Made by a program: the position numbers and the translations under genes. A DNA stretch of 64,000 nt from Ruegeria marina (GTDB lineage Bacteria; Pseudomonadota; Alphaproteobacteria; Rhodobacterales; Rhodobacteraceae): positions 248,001 to 312,000 of the forward strand of contig NZ_FMZV01000001.1 of the NCBI RefSeq assembly GCF_900101475.1, given 5' to 3'. Below the pieces are notes generated by a model, which was not told where the DNA came from, did not search any database, and was given only the letters and a program-made list of their open reading frames with translations. This document shows positions 37,726 to 47,601 of the stretch, piece by piece. Position 1 is the stretch's first letter. Every line of letters begins with the position of its first letter.

Positions 37726-38907
37726 ATGAATGGAGCCGATACAGCCTGGATCATCGTGGCCACGGCCCTGGTCCTCTTCATGACCCTGCCCGGTCTTGCC
37801 CTGTTCTATGGCGGTCTGGTCAGGGCACGCAACGTGCTCAGCGTCTTCATGCATTGTTTCTCGATTGCCTGCGTGATGAGCGTTCTCTGGCTCGTCGCAG
37901 GCTACTCCATCGCATTCGGCGGCGGCACTTCGGGTGTCTGGGGCGGGCTCGACAAGCTTCTGCTGACCGGCGTCACCAGCGAAAGCCTCAGCGGCACCCT
38001 GCCCGAGATCCTGTTCTTTGCCTTCCAGATGACCTTTGCCATCATCACGCCGGCGCTGATTGTCGGCGCCTATGTCGAGCGCGTGGGCTTCGGCTTCGTG
38101 CTCACCTTCTCGGGCCTCTGGATGCTGCTCTGCTATGCGCCGGTGGTGCACTGGATCTGGGGCGGCGGCATGCTGGCGGATGGCGGCATCTTCGGCGAAA
38201 CTGGCGTGCGCGATTTCGCCGGCGGCATCGTGGTGCATGAAACCGCAGGTCTGGCGGCGCTGATCATCGCCGTCTTTCTCGGCCCGCGCCGCAACCGCAC
38301 CACGCCGCCGCACAATCCCGGCTTTGTGATGATCGGCGCGGCCATGCTCTGGGTCGGCTGGTTCGGATTCAACGGCGGTTCGCAACTGGCTGCCGACGGT
38401 GGCGCCGCGATGGCGATGACCGTGACCCATATCTCGGCCGCCACCGCCTCGCTCAGCTGGGCGCTGTGGGAACGCATCAAGTATGGCAAGGCCTCGCTCG
38501 TGGGCCTGGTGACCGGCACCATCGCCGGGCTGGCCTCGATCACTCCGGCCAGCGGCTATGTCGATCCGGTCCAGGCGCTGATCATCGGTGCCGTCGCGGG
38601 CGTGCTCTGCCAGGAAGCGGTCGGCTTGGTGCGCAATATCCTCAAGATCGACGACACGCTCGATGTCTTCGCCGTCCATGGCGTCGGCGGCATCTTCGGC
38701 ACGATCATGGTCGCGGTCTTCGGCGCCGCAAGCTGGAGCGCGCAACTGGGCGGCCTCGTGATCGTCGGTGTCTTTACGGCCGCTGTCACGATCGTGTTGA
38801 TCAAGCTGGTGGCCCTGATCACTCCGTTCCGCGTGGATGCCGAGACCGAAACAAACGGGCTCGACCTCTCGGTGCATGGCGAGCGGGCCTATGACATGAG
38901 CAGCTGA
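37726..38907 (+). CDS. amtB: Ammonium transporter (Amt/MEP/Rh)
   Basis: A 393-residue membrane channel with eleven predicted helices. MTLPGLALFYGGLVRARNVL and the twin-histidine regions DFAGGIVVHETAG and FAVHGVGGIFGTIM are the Amt signatures. AGGAG precedes the ATG. No glnK (PII) gene is adjacent, which is unusual, because amtB is often paired with glnK. Nitrogen control through NtrC is expected from the family, but I saw no clear sigma54 promoter in the 142-bp upstream gap. A strong bidirectional terminator follows. Confidence 0.95.
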   Translation: MNGADTAWIIVATALVLFMTLPGLALFYGGLVRARNVLSVFMHCFSIACVMSVLWLVAGYSIAFGGGTSGVWGGLDKLLLTGVTSESLSGTLPEILFFAFQMTFAIITPALIVGAYVERVGFGFVLTFSGLWMLLCYAPVVHWIWGGGMLADGGIFGETGVRDFAGGIVVHETAGLAALIIAVFLGPRRNRTTPPHNPGFVMIGAAMLWVGWFGFNGGSQLAADGGAAMAMTVTHISAATASLSWALWERIKYGKASLVGLVTGTIAGLASITPASGYVDPVQALIIGAVAGVLCQEAVGLVRNILKIDDTLDVFAVHGVGGIFGTIMVAVFGAASWSAQLGGLVIVGVFTAAVTIVLIKLVALITPFRVDAETETNGLDLSVHGERAYDMSS

Positions 38908-38942
38908 GCCCACCTCGGCGCGCTCCTTGTCCTGAAAAGGGC

Positions 38943-38973
38943 AAAAAGCGGACCCGTCACGGGTCCGCTTTTT
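38943..38973. terminator. Strong bidirectional terminator after amtB
   Basis: AAAAAGCGGACCCG-TCA-CGGGTCCGCTTTTT is a perfect 14-bp stem with A and T runs at its base, so it works in both directions. It separates the convergent amtB and MmgE/PrpD genes. Confidence 0.93.
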
Positions 38974-38993
38974 CATGTCCCGACAAACCGGCT

Positions 38994-40289
38994 CTACCTG
39001 GCGGCAAGGCGCGCACCCAGGTCGGCGGCCCGCCCGCCAGTGCGCAGCATCCCCCATATCTCGTCTGCCATGCGCCCGCCGATCAGCTTGACCGCCTTGG
39101 CGCGCACCCGTTCCTCGCGCGCGGCCAGGGTCAAGGGCGTCATCAAGTCGTGTTCGGCCTCCTGCCGCTGCCCGTCGCGCCTGAGCAGCGACAGATGCGC
39201 CTGGGTCTCGCTCAGGCTTTCATCGGCGCGGACCTCGACCTTTTGTCTGAGCGCAATCAAGCGGGGATCGGCGCAGATCGCGTCGGAATAGCTTTCAAGA
39301 CGGGCCGTGTCATGCCCCAGCGCCCGCATGGCCAGAACGGTGGTATATGAGAATTTCGCGCCAAGCCCCGTCGTGGGCGCGGGCTGATTGCAGACGCTCA
39401 TCCAGCGCGGATGCGTTCGTACCGTCAGCGCGGCCACTTCGGGTTCAGCTATATCCAGGCTGCGCGCCGCCTCAAGCACCGCGTGCAGACCGTGGCAACA
39501 GGCATGGAACTTGTGGCTGACCTGTTCGAACAGCCAGGTCTCGCCCAGACCATCCAGCGCCGACAGATCGCCGGCCCCATGATGAGTCGCCCCGAATCCG
39601 AATGCCCCCTCCATCGCGTCCGGGTTAGCGACAAAACCGCGACGCACCAGTTGCACCGCCTCGATCCCCGCCGCCGCCGCAATCCCGGCATTGTAGGGCT
39701 TGCCCATCGTGCCGAACTGCGCCTTCAGCCCCGCTGCCCGCGTCGCGGTCAGCCCCAACGCCTGCGCCATCTGCGTCGCAGAGAACCCGGCCAGCCGGCC
39801 CGCCGCGGCCGCCGCGCCGAACGCACCCGCGGTGGCGGTCTGGTGGAACCCTGCCTGGTAATGCCCCCGTCCCAGCCAGAGACCGACACGGACCGACAAT
39901 TCCATTCCGACCAGCGCCGCCTCGAGCAGTTCGACAAGTGCCGCATCGCGGCTTTCGGCCATCGCCAGTGCGGCGGGAAACACCGCTACCGACGGGTGGC
40001 CGATATGGGCGAAATGGGTGTCGTCGTAATCCAGCGCATGCGACACCGTGCCATTGACCAGCGCCGCGCCGCGCAACGGCGCCGCGCCCGCACCGAACAG
40101 GTGGGCCTGGCCCGCGCCGCCCTCCTCCAGCACCATGTCGCGCACGATCCCGGACACGGGTTCGTCCGCCCCGGCACGGCCGACCGCAAACCAGTCGAGG
40201 GCAGACAGCGACGCGACCAGCCGGGCGGCAGGTGTCGTGGTGATGGAGCCGGTGGCGAATTCGGAAAGGGCAAGGGTCAATTCTGGCAT
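38994..40289 (-). CDS. MmgE/PrpD family protein
   Basis: A 431-residue member of the 2-methylcitrate dehydratase-like family. Visible signatures are NGTVSHALDYDDTHFAHIGHPSVAVFPAAL, in which the paired Asp and His of the active-site region lie, and YQAGFHQTATAGAFGAAAAA. The cofactor-free dehydratase/isomerase fold is expected, but no prpB, prpC or other propionate genes are near, so the substrate is unknown (itaconate- or methylcitrate-type acids are possible). The gene appears monocistronic. Confidence 0.9.
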   Translation of the reverse strand: MPELTLALSEFATGSITTTPAARLVASLSALDWFAVGRAGADEPVSGIVRDMVLEEGGAGQAHLFGAGAAPLRGAALVNGTVSHALDYDDTHFAHIGHPSVAVFPAALAMAESRDAALVELLEAALVGMELSVRVGLWLGRGHYQAGFHQTATAGAFGAAAAAGRLAGFSATQMAQALGLTATRAAGLKAQFGTMGKPYNAGIAAAAGIEAVQLVRRGFVANPDAMEGAFGFGATHHGAGDLSALDGLGETWLFEQVSHKFHACCHGLHAVLEAARSLDIAEPEVAALTVRTHPRWMSVCNQPAPTTGLGAKFSYTTVLAMRALGHDTARLESYSDAICADPRLIALRQKVEVRADESLSETQAHLSLLRRDGQRQEAEHDLMTPLTLAAREERVRAKAVKLIGGRMADEIWGMLRTGGRAADLGARLAAR

Positions 40290-40335
40290 GGCGCGCAGTC
40301 TAGCGCCGGACAGGGCCGCGTAAAGAGGTCATCGC

Positions 40336-40782
40336 TCAGGAATAGAGCGCCCTTGCCCGATCCTCGAAGGCGCGCACGATTCGGTGCATCGCCTCGTTGA
40401 AGACCATGCCGATCACCCCTTGCAGGATCGCGTTTCGGAACTCGAAATCGACGTGAAACGACACTTCGCAACCGCCCTCGGCCACATCGGCGAAACCCCA
40501 GTTGGACTTCATGTATTTGAACGGCCCGTCCAGGTATTCCGTGTCGATCCGCATCTGCGTGGGAAACAGTGTCACCCGGCTGCCGAAACGTTCGCGGAAC
40601 ACCTTGAAGGAAATGACGAGATCCGCCTCCATCACCACCACCTCGCCCTGCGGCGTGGAGCGGCGGATCCTTGCCGCGGCGCACCAGGGCAGGAACTCGG
40701 GATACTTGGCCACATCGGCAACCAGATCGTACATCTGCTGGGCGGTATGAGGCAGGCGTCGGGTTTCCGAATGGGTGGGCAT
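40336..40782 (-). CDS. COQ10/RatA-like START-domain protein
   Basis: A 148-residue polyketide cyclase/START-domain protein. The opening [28 protein letters not shown] is the COQ10/RatA signature, with [27 protein letters not shown] in the central sheet. In alphaproteobacteria and mitochondria such proteins bind ubiquinone and help its delivery or synthesis; the RatA toxin label belongs to a related enterobacterial protein. AAGGA precedes the ATG. Divergent from hpt. Confidence 0.9.
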   Translation of the reverse strand: MPTHSETRRLPHTAQQMYDLVADVAKYPEFLPWCAAARIRRSTPQGEVVVMEADLVISFKVFRERFGSRVTLFPTQMRIDTEYLDGPFKYMKSNWGFADVAEGGCEVSFHVDFEFRNAILQGVIGMVFNEAMHRIVRAFEDRARALYS

Positions 40783-40856
40783 CGGTCCTTGGGCATTTGT
40801 TGATGACAATGGCGCGTCATGTCGTATGTTGCGCGCCAAAGATCAAGGGGGCTGCG

Positions 40857-41399
40857 ATGACTGACCGCGCTTATGTGATTGACGAGATGATCTCGGCCAA
40901 GGCAATCGCCGCCCGGATCGAGGCGCTGTGCCGCGAGATTTCAAAGGAATTCAGTGACACCGACAAGCTGGTCGTGGTCGGCCTGCTGCGCGGCAGTTTC
41001 GTGTTCATCGCCGACCTCGTGCGCGAGCTTGACCTGCCGATCGAGGTGGATTTCCTTGAAGCATCCTCTTATGGCAATGCAATGGAATCAAGCCGCGAGG
41101 TGCGCATCCTCAAGGACCTGCGCAGCCCGATCGAGGGGCGCGACGTGCTGGTCGTCGAAGACATCGTCGATACCGGACACACGCTGAATCATGTCATCCG
41201 CCTGCTGCAAAGCCGACAGCCGAAACGGCTGAAATCCATCGCGCTTCTGGACAAGCCGAGTCGGCGTGAGGTCGATTTCCGCTCCGACTGGATCGGCTTT
41301 GAAATTCCGGACGAATTTGTTGTCGGCTATGGCATCGACTTCGCGCAGCGCAACCGCAACCTTCCCTACATTGGCAAGGTCCGGTTCGTGGAAAACTGA
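40857..41399 (+). CDS. hpt: Hypoxanthine phosphoribosyltransferase
   Basis: A 180-residue type I phosphoribosyltransferase converting hypoxanthine (and guanine) with PRPP to the nucleotide in purine salvage. The PRPP loop [14 protein letters not shown] is intact; [17 protein letters not shown] supplies the loop I region and [18 protein letters not shown] the base-binding C-terminal part. Expected cytoplasmic. The start ATG lies after GGGGGCTGCG; 74 bp separate it from the divergent COQ10-like gene. Confidence 0.95.
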   Translation: MTDRAYVIDEMISAKAIAARIEALCREISKEFSDTDKLVVVGLLRGSFVFIADLVRELDLPIEVDFLEASSYGNAMESSREVRILKDLRSPIEGRDVLVVEDIVDTGHTLNHVIRLLQSRQPKRLKSIALLDKPSRREVDFRSDWIGFEIPDEFVVGYGIDFAQRNRNLPYIGKVRFVEN

Positions 41400-41504
41400 T
41401 CTGGCGGATCGCAGCCTCCGACCTTGTCCGGTCATCAGGATTTCTTTTTCGTTCCAGAACCGACGGGCTTAAGCTGTCGGAGGAGGACGACAAAGGGAGA
41501 GACC

Positions 41505-41855
41505 ATGAAAAGAGCCATAGCCGCATTTATGTGCATCCTTGCAGTGGCCCTTGCCTCGGGCGTTGCCGAAGCCAAGGACGACAAGGGCAAGGCCAAAGGG
41601 CACGACAAAATCAAGGTCGACAAGTCCAACGGCCCCAAGGTCATCCCGCCGGGGCAGATCAAGCGCTACACGCGGGGCGCAAAACTGCCCGACGACCTGC
41701 GGTTCGACTACATCGACGATCTCGACAAATGGAAACTGACGCCGTTGCCGCCCGGCCAGCGATATATCCGGATCGATGATGACATCGTGTCGATTTACGA
41801 GGATTCCCGTACCGTGATCGATGCCGTCGGCATCGTCTCCGATCTGTTGAAGTAG
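41505..41855 (+). CDS. Small RcnB-like periplasmic protein
   Basis: A 116-residue exported protein. A Sec signal peptide (MKRAIAAFMCILAVALASGVAEA) is followed by a Lys/Asp-rich linker (KDDKGKAKGHDKIKV) and a small beta domain. The domain pattern, RYTRGAKLPDDLR then LPPGQRYIRIDDDIVSIYED, matches the RcnB/DUF4296-like periplasmic domain seen in many proteobacteria. Metal homeostasis is known for enterobacterial RcnB; function here is not established. GGGAGAG precedes the ATG. Its stop is two bases from that of the convergent LysR gene. Confidence 0.8.
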   Translation: MKRAIAAFMCILAVALASGVAEAKDDKGKAKGHDKIKVDKSNGPKVIPPGQIKRYTRGAKLPDDLRFDYIDDLDKWKLTPLPPGQRYIRIDDDIVSIYEDSRTVIDAVGIVSDLLK

Positions 41856-41857
41856 CA

Positions 41858-42718
41858 TCAGGCCGCAAAGAGCGCGGCCCGCATCTCAAGCGCTTCGCAC
41901 AGAAGCTTCCGGATTCGGATCAGGCGTGGCATGTCTGCAAGATCCTCGTGGCAGGCGACCCAGACCGGCGTTGCCAGATCTTCCGGCAGCGCGATATCCA
42001 GCCGCTGCAACCTTGAATCGTTGCGCGCAACGAACACGGGCAGAACCGCCTTGCCGACGCCGCGCGCCGCCAGTTCCCGCAGCACCAGGAAACTGTCGGC
42101 CGAAGCGACGACCGCGTGTTTTTCAATCTGCGGCTCAAGCCAGAGCCAGGGGCGCGAGCGCCGCATCGTACCATCGAACCCGAGCCAGCCCAGATCGGCG
42201 CATCCGGGCGCGGCATAGGCCGCAAAATGCATCTCGACCGGGGTTTCGCCGATCAGTCCCTCGGGCAGGACAGGTGCCGGGCGGACAGTCAACTCCGCCT
42301 CGAGTCGCGACAGGTTCACGTGACTGTTCGTCGAGATCAGAGACATCTGCAATTCGGACGCCTTGCCGCGCACTTCCGACAGGATCTCGGGCAGCACCGT
42401 CTGGCACAGCGAGTCGGTCGAGGTGACGCGGGCGTGACCGCCCAAAGGGGCATCCATCCCATCTGCCAGAAGCCGCAGCGTGCCGACAGCCTGACCGACC
42501 TCGCGGGCGGCCGCGATCAGGCGTAACCGGTCGGGCCGCAGCGTATAACCCCTCGGCGTCCGGTCAAAAACCTGGGTCCCGACGCTGTCCTCGAAGGCTG
42601 CGATCCGCCGCAACACGGTGGCATGGTTCACACCCAGTTGTCGCGCCGCGCCGGCAACGCTTTGCGCTTCGGCCACGGCCAACACGAACCGCAGATCGTC
42701 CCAATTCAGCCTGTGCAA
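41858..42718 (-). CDS. LysR-family transcriptional regulator
   Basis: A 286-residue LysR-type regulator. The N-terminal helix-turn-helix is LNWDDLRFVLAVAEAQSVAGAARQLGVNHATVLRRIAAFED, with the VLRRI variant typical of the subgroup that regulates divergent metabolic or respiratory genes. The effector domain fills residues about 90-280. It is divergent from a cytochrome c gene across 99 bp, so that gene is the most likely target. Confidence 0.92.
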   Translation of the reverse strand: MHRLNWDDLRFVLAVAEAQSVAGAARQLGVNHATVLRRIAAFEDSVGTQVFDRTPRGYTLRPDRLRLIAAAREVGQAVGTLRLLADGMDAPLGGHARVTSTDSLCQTVLPEILSEVRGKASELQMSLISTNSHVNLSRLEAELTVRPAPVLPEGLIGETPVEMHFAAYAAPGCADLGWLGFDGTMRRSRPWLWLEPQIEKHAVVASADSFLVLRELAARGVGKAVLPVFVARNDSRLQRLDIALPEDLATPVWVACHEDLADMPRLIRIRKLLCEALEMRAALFAA

Positions 42719-42817
42719 AAATTGTTACCCTTTTGACAGAATTACCGACTACACTCGCAGATTATCACAGCTAGAGTTTAAGTGTTGCCAATAACTTTCC
42801 AACAGTGGAGACGTTAC

Positions 42818-43294
42818 ATGATTTCGAAAGCCAGAATTTCCGTAGCAGCCGTCGCGCTGGTCGCCATGTCCGGCGTGGGTTTTGCCGCAAGCCATTCGCA
42901 AGGCGAATTCGCCCGCGAAATCAAGGCGCGCCAGGCGCAGATGACGCTAAACGCCTTCAACCTCGGCATTCTTGGCGCAATGGCCAAGGGCGAGATGGAA
43001 TACGATGCCGAAGCCGCCGGGCTGGCGGCCTCGAACCTGGCTGCGTCTAGCTCAATCTGGATGCCGACGGCATGGCCCGAGGGGTCCGACAATGCCTCGA
43101 CCGAAGGCACGCGCGCCCTGCCCGCGATCTGGGCCGGCGATTCCGACATCGGCGCCAAGGCGCAGGCCTTGAGCGAAGCTGTTGCTGCCCTGCAGACCGC
43201 CGCTGGCACCGATCTGGAAGCGTTGCGTGGCGCCATCGGCCCTGTTGGCGCGGCCTGCGGTGGCTGCCACAAGGCCTATCGCGCCGAAGAGTGA
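42818..43294 (+). CDS. Cytochrome c556/c'-type haem protein
   Basis: A 158-residue periplasmic class II cytochrome c. A signal peptide (ISVAAVALVAMSGVGFAAS) leads into a four-helix-bundle sequence, with the single haem site CGGCH close to the C-terminus (ACGGCHKAYRAEE). N-terminal REIKARQAQMTLNAFNLGIL is typical of cytochrome c' proteins. Likely roles are electron transfer or NO binding. GGAG precedes ATG 42818. It is followed 58 bp later by a dihaem cytochrome c gene on the same strand, forming a probable pair. Confidence 0.92.
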   Translation: MISKARISVAAVALVAMSGVGFAASHSQGEFAREIKARQAQMTLNAFNLGILGAMAKGEMEYDAEAAGLAASNLAASSSIWMPTAWPEGSDNASTEGTRALPAIWAGDSDIGAKAQALSEAVAALQTAAGTDLEALRGAIGPVGAACGGCHKAYRAEE

Positions 43295-43352
43295 CGTCAG
43301 CCCCGGTCCCGGCTAGACTGGGGCCGGTTGTCCATTGAGATTGGAGGGATGG

Positions 43353-44240
43353 ATGCGGCTGTTTCGCTATCTCGGCCTGCTGGTGCTGGCCGGTCTCGCC
43401 GGTTTCTGGCTTCTGACCCGGCCGGAGCGCCTCGATCCTTCCTCGATGTCGGGCATGACCGGCGATGCGGCGCGCGGGCAGCTTGTCTTTGCCGCCGCCG
43501 GTTGCGCCGCCTGCCATGCCGCGCCCGGGGCCGAGGGCGAGGCGCGTTTGGTGCTGGCAGGCGGCGAAGGTTTTGCCAGCCCCTTCGGCACCTTCTATGC
43601 GCCCAATATCTCGCCCTCGCCCGACCATGGCATCGGCGGTTGGAGCGCGCAGGATCTGGCCAACGCGATGCAACACGGCACCTCGCCCGAAGGGCAGCAT
43701 TACTATCCCGCCTTTCCCTATGTTTCCTACGCAAATGCAGAGTTGGGCGATATCGCCGATCTCTATGCCTATCTGATCACCCTGCCCGTCTCGGACACCC
43801 CGAGCCGCGCCCATGATGTGGGCTTTCCCTTCAATATCCGGCGCGGGCTGGGTTTGTGGAAATGGCTGAACGTGGGCAAGGGCTGGGTCATGGCAGATCC
43901 CGGCGATGCACAGGTTGCCCGCGGGCGATACCTGGTCGAGGCGCTGGGCCATTGCGGCGAATGCCACACGCCCCGCGATGCGCTGGGCGGAATGCAGCGC
44001 GACAAATGGCTGACCGGCGGCCCGATCCCCGGCAGCAGCAAGGGCCGCTTTCCCGACCTGACCCCAAATGCACTGAAATGGAGCGCCGAGGATATCGCCT
44101 ATTACCTCGAAACCGGGTTCACCCCTGATTTCGACAGCGCAGGCGGTGCGATGGCCGATGTGATCCAGAATACCGCGCTGCTGCCGCCCGAGGACCGGGC
44201 CGCGATTGCCGCCTATCTCAAGGCGCTGCCTGCGAATTGA
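43353..44240 (+). CDS. Membrane-anchored dihaem cytochrome c
   Basis: A 295-residue class I cytochrome c. A hydrophobic N-terminal helix (LGLLVLAGLAGFWLL) anchors it. Two haem-binding motifs are CAACH near residue 50 and CGECH near residue 207, each followed by a cytochrome c domain with a distal methionine region. The layout resembles the cytochrome subunits of alcohol or aldehyde dehydrogenases, but no dehydrogenase subunit is adjacent. GGAGG precedes the start. The last 23 bp overlap the 3' end of the convergent M20 amidohydrolase gene. Confidence 0.92.
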   Translation: MRLFRYLGLLVLAGLAGFWLLTRPERLDPSSMSGMTGDAARGQLVFAAAGCAACHAAPGAEGEARLVLAGGEGFASPFGTFYAPNISPSPDHGIGGWSAQDLANAMQHGTSPEGQHYYPAFPYVSYANAELGDIADLYAYLITLPVSDTPSRAHDVGFPFNIRRGLGLWKWLNVGKGWVMADPGDAQVARGRYLVEALGHCGECHTPRDALGGMQRDKWLTGGPIPGSSKGRFPDLTPNALKWSAEDIAYYLETGFTPDFDSAGGAMADVIQNTALLPPEDRAAIAAYLKALPAN

Positions 44241-45390
44241 CCGGGCCGTGCCCCAGGACCGCGCGCAGGGCGCGTTCGAAGATGCCGGCAGCGACCGGGA
44301 TCAGCGCGTCGGGGAAATCGTAGTCGGGGTTGTGCAGGCGCGGATGATCCTCGCCCGCGCCCAGCCAGAACATGCCCGCCCGCGCCCCCTTGCCGAACTG
44401 ACCGAAATCCTCGGAAAACTTCTGCGGCGTGCTCGTCAGGCGCAGCGGCACCGCGCCGTCGTTGCAGGCCGTTTTCAGCAGTTCGACCGCCTCGGGATCG
44501 TTGGTACAGGCCTCGAACACGTCGTCATAAAATATCTCGACGCCCAGCCCGGCCGCTGCCGCCTCGGCCTGCACCAGTGCCTCGGCCTCAGCCATCAGTT
44601 CCGTCATGCGCGCATCCGTCACCGTGCGCAGGGTCACCCACAATTCGCCCTCGCCGGGCGACACGCCAAAGGTAGCCTGTCCCAGGCGCGCATGGGTCAG
44701 CGTGGTCAGGGCAAACCGGTCATCCAGCGGACCGCCCGGCCCCAGCGCCGCCAGACGCGGCATCAGCGCCGCCATGGCCGCAGCGGGCGACAACCCGTCC
44801 TGCGGTGCGGCGGCATGCGCGGTTTTGCCAAAAAGCCGGATCGCCATCCCCCGCGAAGCGCAATTGGCGGCACCTGTGCAAAGTTCGACCGCGCCCATCG
44901 GCAATCCCGGAAGGTTGTGCAGCGACAGGACAATATCGGGCGCAATATCGGCAAACTGCGGATCGGCGCGATAGGCCACCGCCCCCTTGCCCGTCTCCTC
45001 GGCAGGCTGGAATATCAGCACCGCGCGGCCCCGCGCCGGGCCTGTGCGCGCCAGCGCCTCGCCCACCGCGAGAACCGTCACCATATGGCCGTCATGGCCA
45101 CACAGGTGCCCGTTCCCGGCAATCTCGCTGACATGGTCCGAGAGCCCAAGCTCGGTGATCGGCAGCGCGTCGAGCTCGCAGCGGAGACCCACCACCGGCC
45201 CTTCGACACCGCTTTCGAAGACTGCCGCCACGCCATGCCCACCGATCCCGGTCAGCACCCGGTCCGCCCCCATGCTGCGCAGCAGACCGGCCAGATGGGC
45301 CGCGGTTTCCTTTTCCTCGCCGGAAATCTCGGGCCGGCGGTGCAAGGCATGGCGCAGCGCCGTCAACCGGTCCAGATCGGCCGGCGTCAT
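44218..45390 (-). CDS. M20 family amidohydrolase (hippurate/amino-acyl type)
   Basis: A 390-residue metallopeptidase. [17 protein letters not shown] opens the protein, [11 protein letters not shown] and [11 protein letters not shown] supply metal ligands, and [11 protein letters not shown] holds the catalytic glutamate. This matches hippurate hydrolase, AbgB and IAA-amino acid hydrolases, which cleave N-acyl amino acids. The start ATG overlaps the lipA stop (ATGA), so lipA and this gene are co-translated. The 3' end overlaps the cytochrome gene tail-to-tail. Confidence 0.92.
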   Translation of the reverse strand: MTPADLDRLTALRHALHRRPEISGEEKETAAHLAGLLRSMGADRVLTGIGGHGVAAVFESGVEGPVVGLRCELDALPITELGLSDHVSEIAGNGHLCGHDGHMVTVLAVGEALARTGPARGRAVLIFQPAEETGKGAVAYRADPQFADIAPDIVLSLHNLPGLPMGAVELCTGAANCASRGMAIRLFGKTAHAAAPQDGLSPAAAMAALMPRLAALGPGGPLDDRFALTTLTHARLGQATFGVSPGEGELWVTLRTVTDARMTELMAEAEALVQAEAAAAGLGVEIFYDDVFEACTNDPEAVELLKTACNDGAVPLRLTSTPQKFSEDFGQFGKGARAGMFWLGAGEDHPRLHNPDYDFPDALIPVAAGIFERALRAVLGHGPVNSQAAP

Positions 45391-46382
45391 GCCAGGCCGA
45401 GCTTCTTCTGCCGGGCCTCGCGCAGGCGCGCAAAATCGTCGCCCGCATGATAGGACGACCGCGTCAGCGGGGTTGCCGAGACCATCAGGAAGCCCTTGCC
45501 ATAGGCCGCCTTTTCGTAAGAGGCGAATTCCTCGGGCGTGACGAACCGGTCGACCCGGTGATGTTTCGGCGTCGGTTGCAGATATTGGCCAATGGTCAGG
45601 AAATCCACTTCCGCCGCGCGCATGTCGTCCATCACCTGTCGCACTGCCTGTGCATCCTCGCCCAGGCCAACCATGATCCCCGACTTGGTGAAGATCGACG
45701 GATCGAGTTCCTTGACCCGCTGCAACAGGCGCAGCGAATGGAAATAGCGGGCACCGGGGCGCACCTCGGGGTAAAGGCCCGGCACTGTTTCCAGGTTGTG
45801 GTTGAACACGTCCGGCTTCGCGGCCACAACCACCTCCAGCACCTCGGGCGCGCATTTCAGGAAATCGGGCGTCAGGATCTCAATCGTGGTGGTCGGGCTG
45901 CGGTGACGCACGGCGCGGATGGTCTGGGCAAAATGCTCGGCCCCACCATCTGCGAGGTCGTCCCGGTCAACCGAGGTGATCACCACATGGTTCAGCCCCA
46001 GTTTCTCGACCGCATGGGCCACCCGGCCCGGCTCGAACGCATCCAGCGCATCGGGGCGACCGGTGGCGATGTTGCAGAAAGTGCAGCCGCGCGTACAGAT
46101 CTCGCCCATGATCATCATGGTGGCGTGGCCCTGGCTCCAGCATTCGCCGACATTGGGACATCCGGCCTCTTCGCAGACGGTGACAAGGTTGTTGTCGCGC
46201 ATGATCCGGCGGGTGTCGGCATAACCCTTGCCGCCTGGCGCCTTGACCCGGATCCAGTCCGGTTTCTTGGGCTGCGACTGGTCGGGGCGGTGCGCCTTTT
46301 CGGGGTGGCGCTGCTCGGGGATCTTCAGGTCACGCACGGGCGGATTTCCCTTGGCTGGAAATGTCTGCGGTGTCTGTAACAT
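45387..46382 (-). CDS. lipA: Lipoyl synthase
   Basis: A 331-residue radical SAM enzyme inserting sulphur at C6 and C8 of protein-bound octanoyl groups. The radical cluster is [11 protein letters not shown] and the auxiliary cluster comes from [12 protein letters not shown]. The C-terminal signature [16 protein letters not shown] with its conserved serine is intact. The start was set at MLQTPQTF, giving the usual length. Operon with the downstream M20 gene by ATGA overlap; lipB is not adjacent. Confidence 0.97.
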   Translation of the reverse strand: MLQTPQTFPAKGNPPVRDLKIPEQRHPEKAHRPDQSQPKKPDWIRVKAPGGKGYADTRRIMRDNNLVTVCEEAGCPNVGECWSQGHATMMIMGEICTRGCTFCNIATGRPDALDAFEPGRVAHAVEKLGLNHVVITSVDRDDLADGGAEHFAQTIRAVRHRSPTTTIEILTPDFLKCAPEVLEVVVAAKPDVFNHNLETVPGLYPEVRPGARYFHSLRLLQRVKELDPSIFTKSGIMVGLGEDAQAVRQVMDDMRAAEVDFLTIGQYLQPTPKHHRVDRFVTPEEFASYEKAAYGKGFLMVSATPLTRSSYHAGDDFARLREARQKKLGLA

Positions 46383-46445
46383 AACGTTACGTCGCGTGTA
46401 AGGCCAGCGACGCATGGCCGCCATGCAAGTTTGCCGAACCGCTGA

Positions 46446-47393
46446 TCACCCGTGTGCCGAGGTCGCCACTTTTTCGTTGCGCGTTTGCGATACGATCTCC
46501 TGCCCCACGGAACGGATGACATCGACCAAGTCGTCGAACCAGCTTTCGCGGTGGGTCGAGCTGCGCCTGGCCAAGCCAACGATTCGCTTTGGTTCGGGGC
46601 CGGGAAACCGGTGGAGACACAGATCGGGAACCGCCGCCATTTCCGCCTTGGCCGCAAGCTCGGGCATCAGGGTGAACCCGAACCCGCCCGCCACCAGCCG
46701 CGACAGGGTGGCCAGCGACGATGCCCCCATGTTGATGCCCGCCCCGCTCCGGTCCCGGCCACAAACCTCAAGGGCCTGATCCGTCAGGCAATGTCCGTCT
46801 TCCAGCAGCATCAATTGCGCCGGTTGCAAGTCGGTCGGCCTGACCCTGTCGGTCTGTTGCCGCAGACGGTCCAGCCGTTCCGCGGACCCGGCCAGCAGAA
46901 AGCGGTCCTCGAAAAGCTCGACGGCCGTAAGCCCGGCCTGCCCCAACGGCAGGGCCAGCACCGCAGCATCGAGTTCGCCCTTGGTCAGGGCGTTCAGCAA
47001 CTGTTCGGTGCGGGCTTCGCGCACATGAATCTTGAGCGCCACATTCCGTGCCCGCAGTTCGGACAGGACGCCGGGCAACAGATAAGGCGCCATGGTCGGG
47101 ATCAGGCCCAGCGACAGAACACCCGCCCCGGCCTGGGCCTGGGCAAACCGCTCCAGGCGATCCGCGCTTGTCAGAACCTCTTCGATCATCGGCAGGATGC
47201 TGCGGCCAAACGGCGTCAAGACCACGTCGCGGGCGCGGCGTTCCACGAGCCTGCCGCCAAGGCTCTCCTCAAGTGCGCGGACCTGCACCGATAGCGCCGG
47301 TTGAGAGACATGGCAGATATCGGCTGCCCGCCCGAAATTTCGTTGTTCGGCCAAAGCCTTGAAATAATGGAGTTGCCGCAGGGTGAAGGTCAT
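46446..47393 (-). CDS. oxyR: Hydrogen-peroxide regulator OxyR
   Basis: A 315-residue LysR-type regulator. The helix-turn-helix is FTLRQLHYFKALAEQRNFGRAADICHVSQPALSVQ. The peroxide-sensing pair is Cys202 and Cys211 in DGHCLTDQALEVCG, the spacing of E. coli Cys199 and Cys208, which distinguishes it from other LysR proteins. It would activate catalase and peroxidase genes under H2O2; none of these is adjacent. It lies 63 bp upstream of lipA on the same strand, so read-through is possible. Confidence 0.93.
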   Translation of the reverse strand: MTFTLRQLHYFKALAEQRNFGRAADICHVSQPALSVQVRALEESLGGRLVERRARDVVLTPFGRSILPMIEEVLTSADRLERFAQAQAGAGVLSLGLIPTMAPYLLPGVLSELRARNVALKIHVREARTEQLLNALTKGELDAAVLALPLGQAGLTAVELFEDRFLLAGSAERLDRLRQQTDRVRPTDLQPAQLMLLEDGHCLTDQALEVCGRDRSGAGINMGASSLATLSRLVAGGFGFTLMPELAAKAEMAAVPDLCLHRFPGPEPKRIVGLARRSSTHRESWFDDLVDVIRSVGQEIVSQTRNEKVATSAHG

Positions 47394-47601
47394 TGGAAGA
47401 CTCTAAGAGCTTCACGAAAATCCGCAATGCGTTTCTCGGTCGACCGGAAATCCCCTGGAACGTCGCGTTCGAACTGCGTGAAACGGCGGGCCAACGATCA
47501 CCCGAAAAAACTGGTTCTTCAACCGGACGCAAAGACAGAACCGAAACCCTTGGGTTGGCCCTGGATGGCGCAGGGCGCGTGGCATGCCAGGGCGTGCGGT
47601 C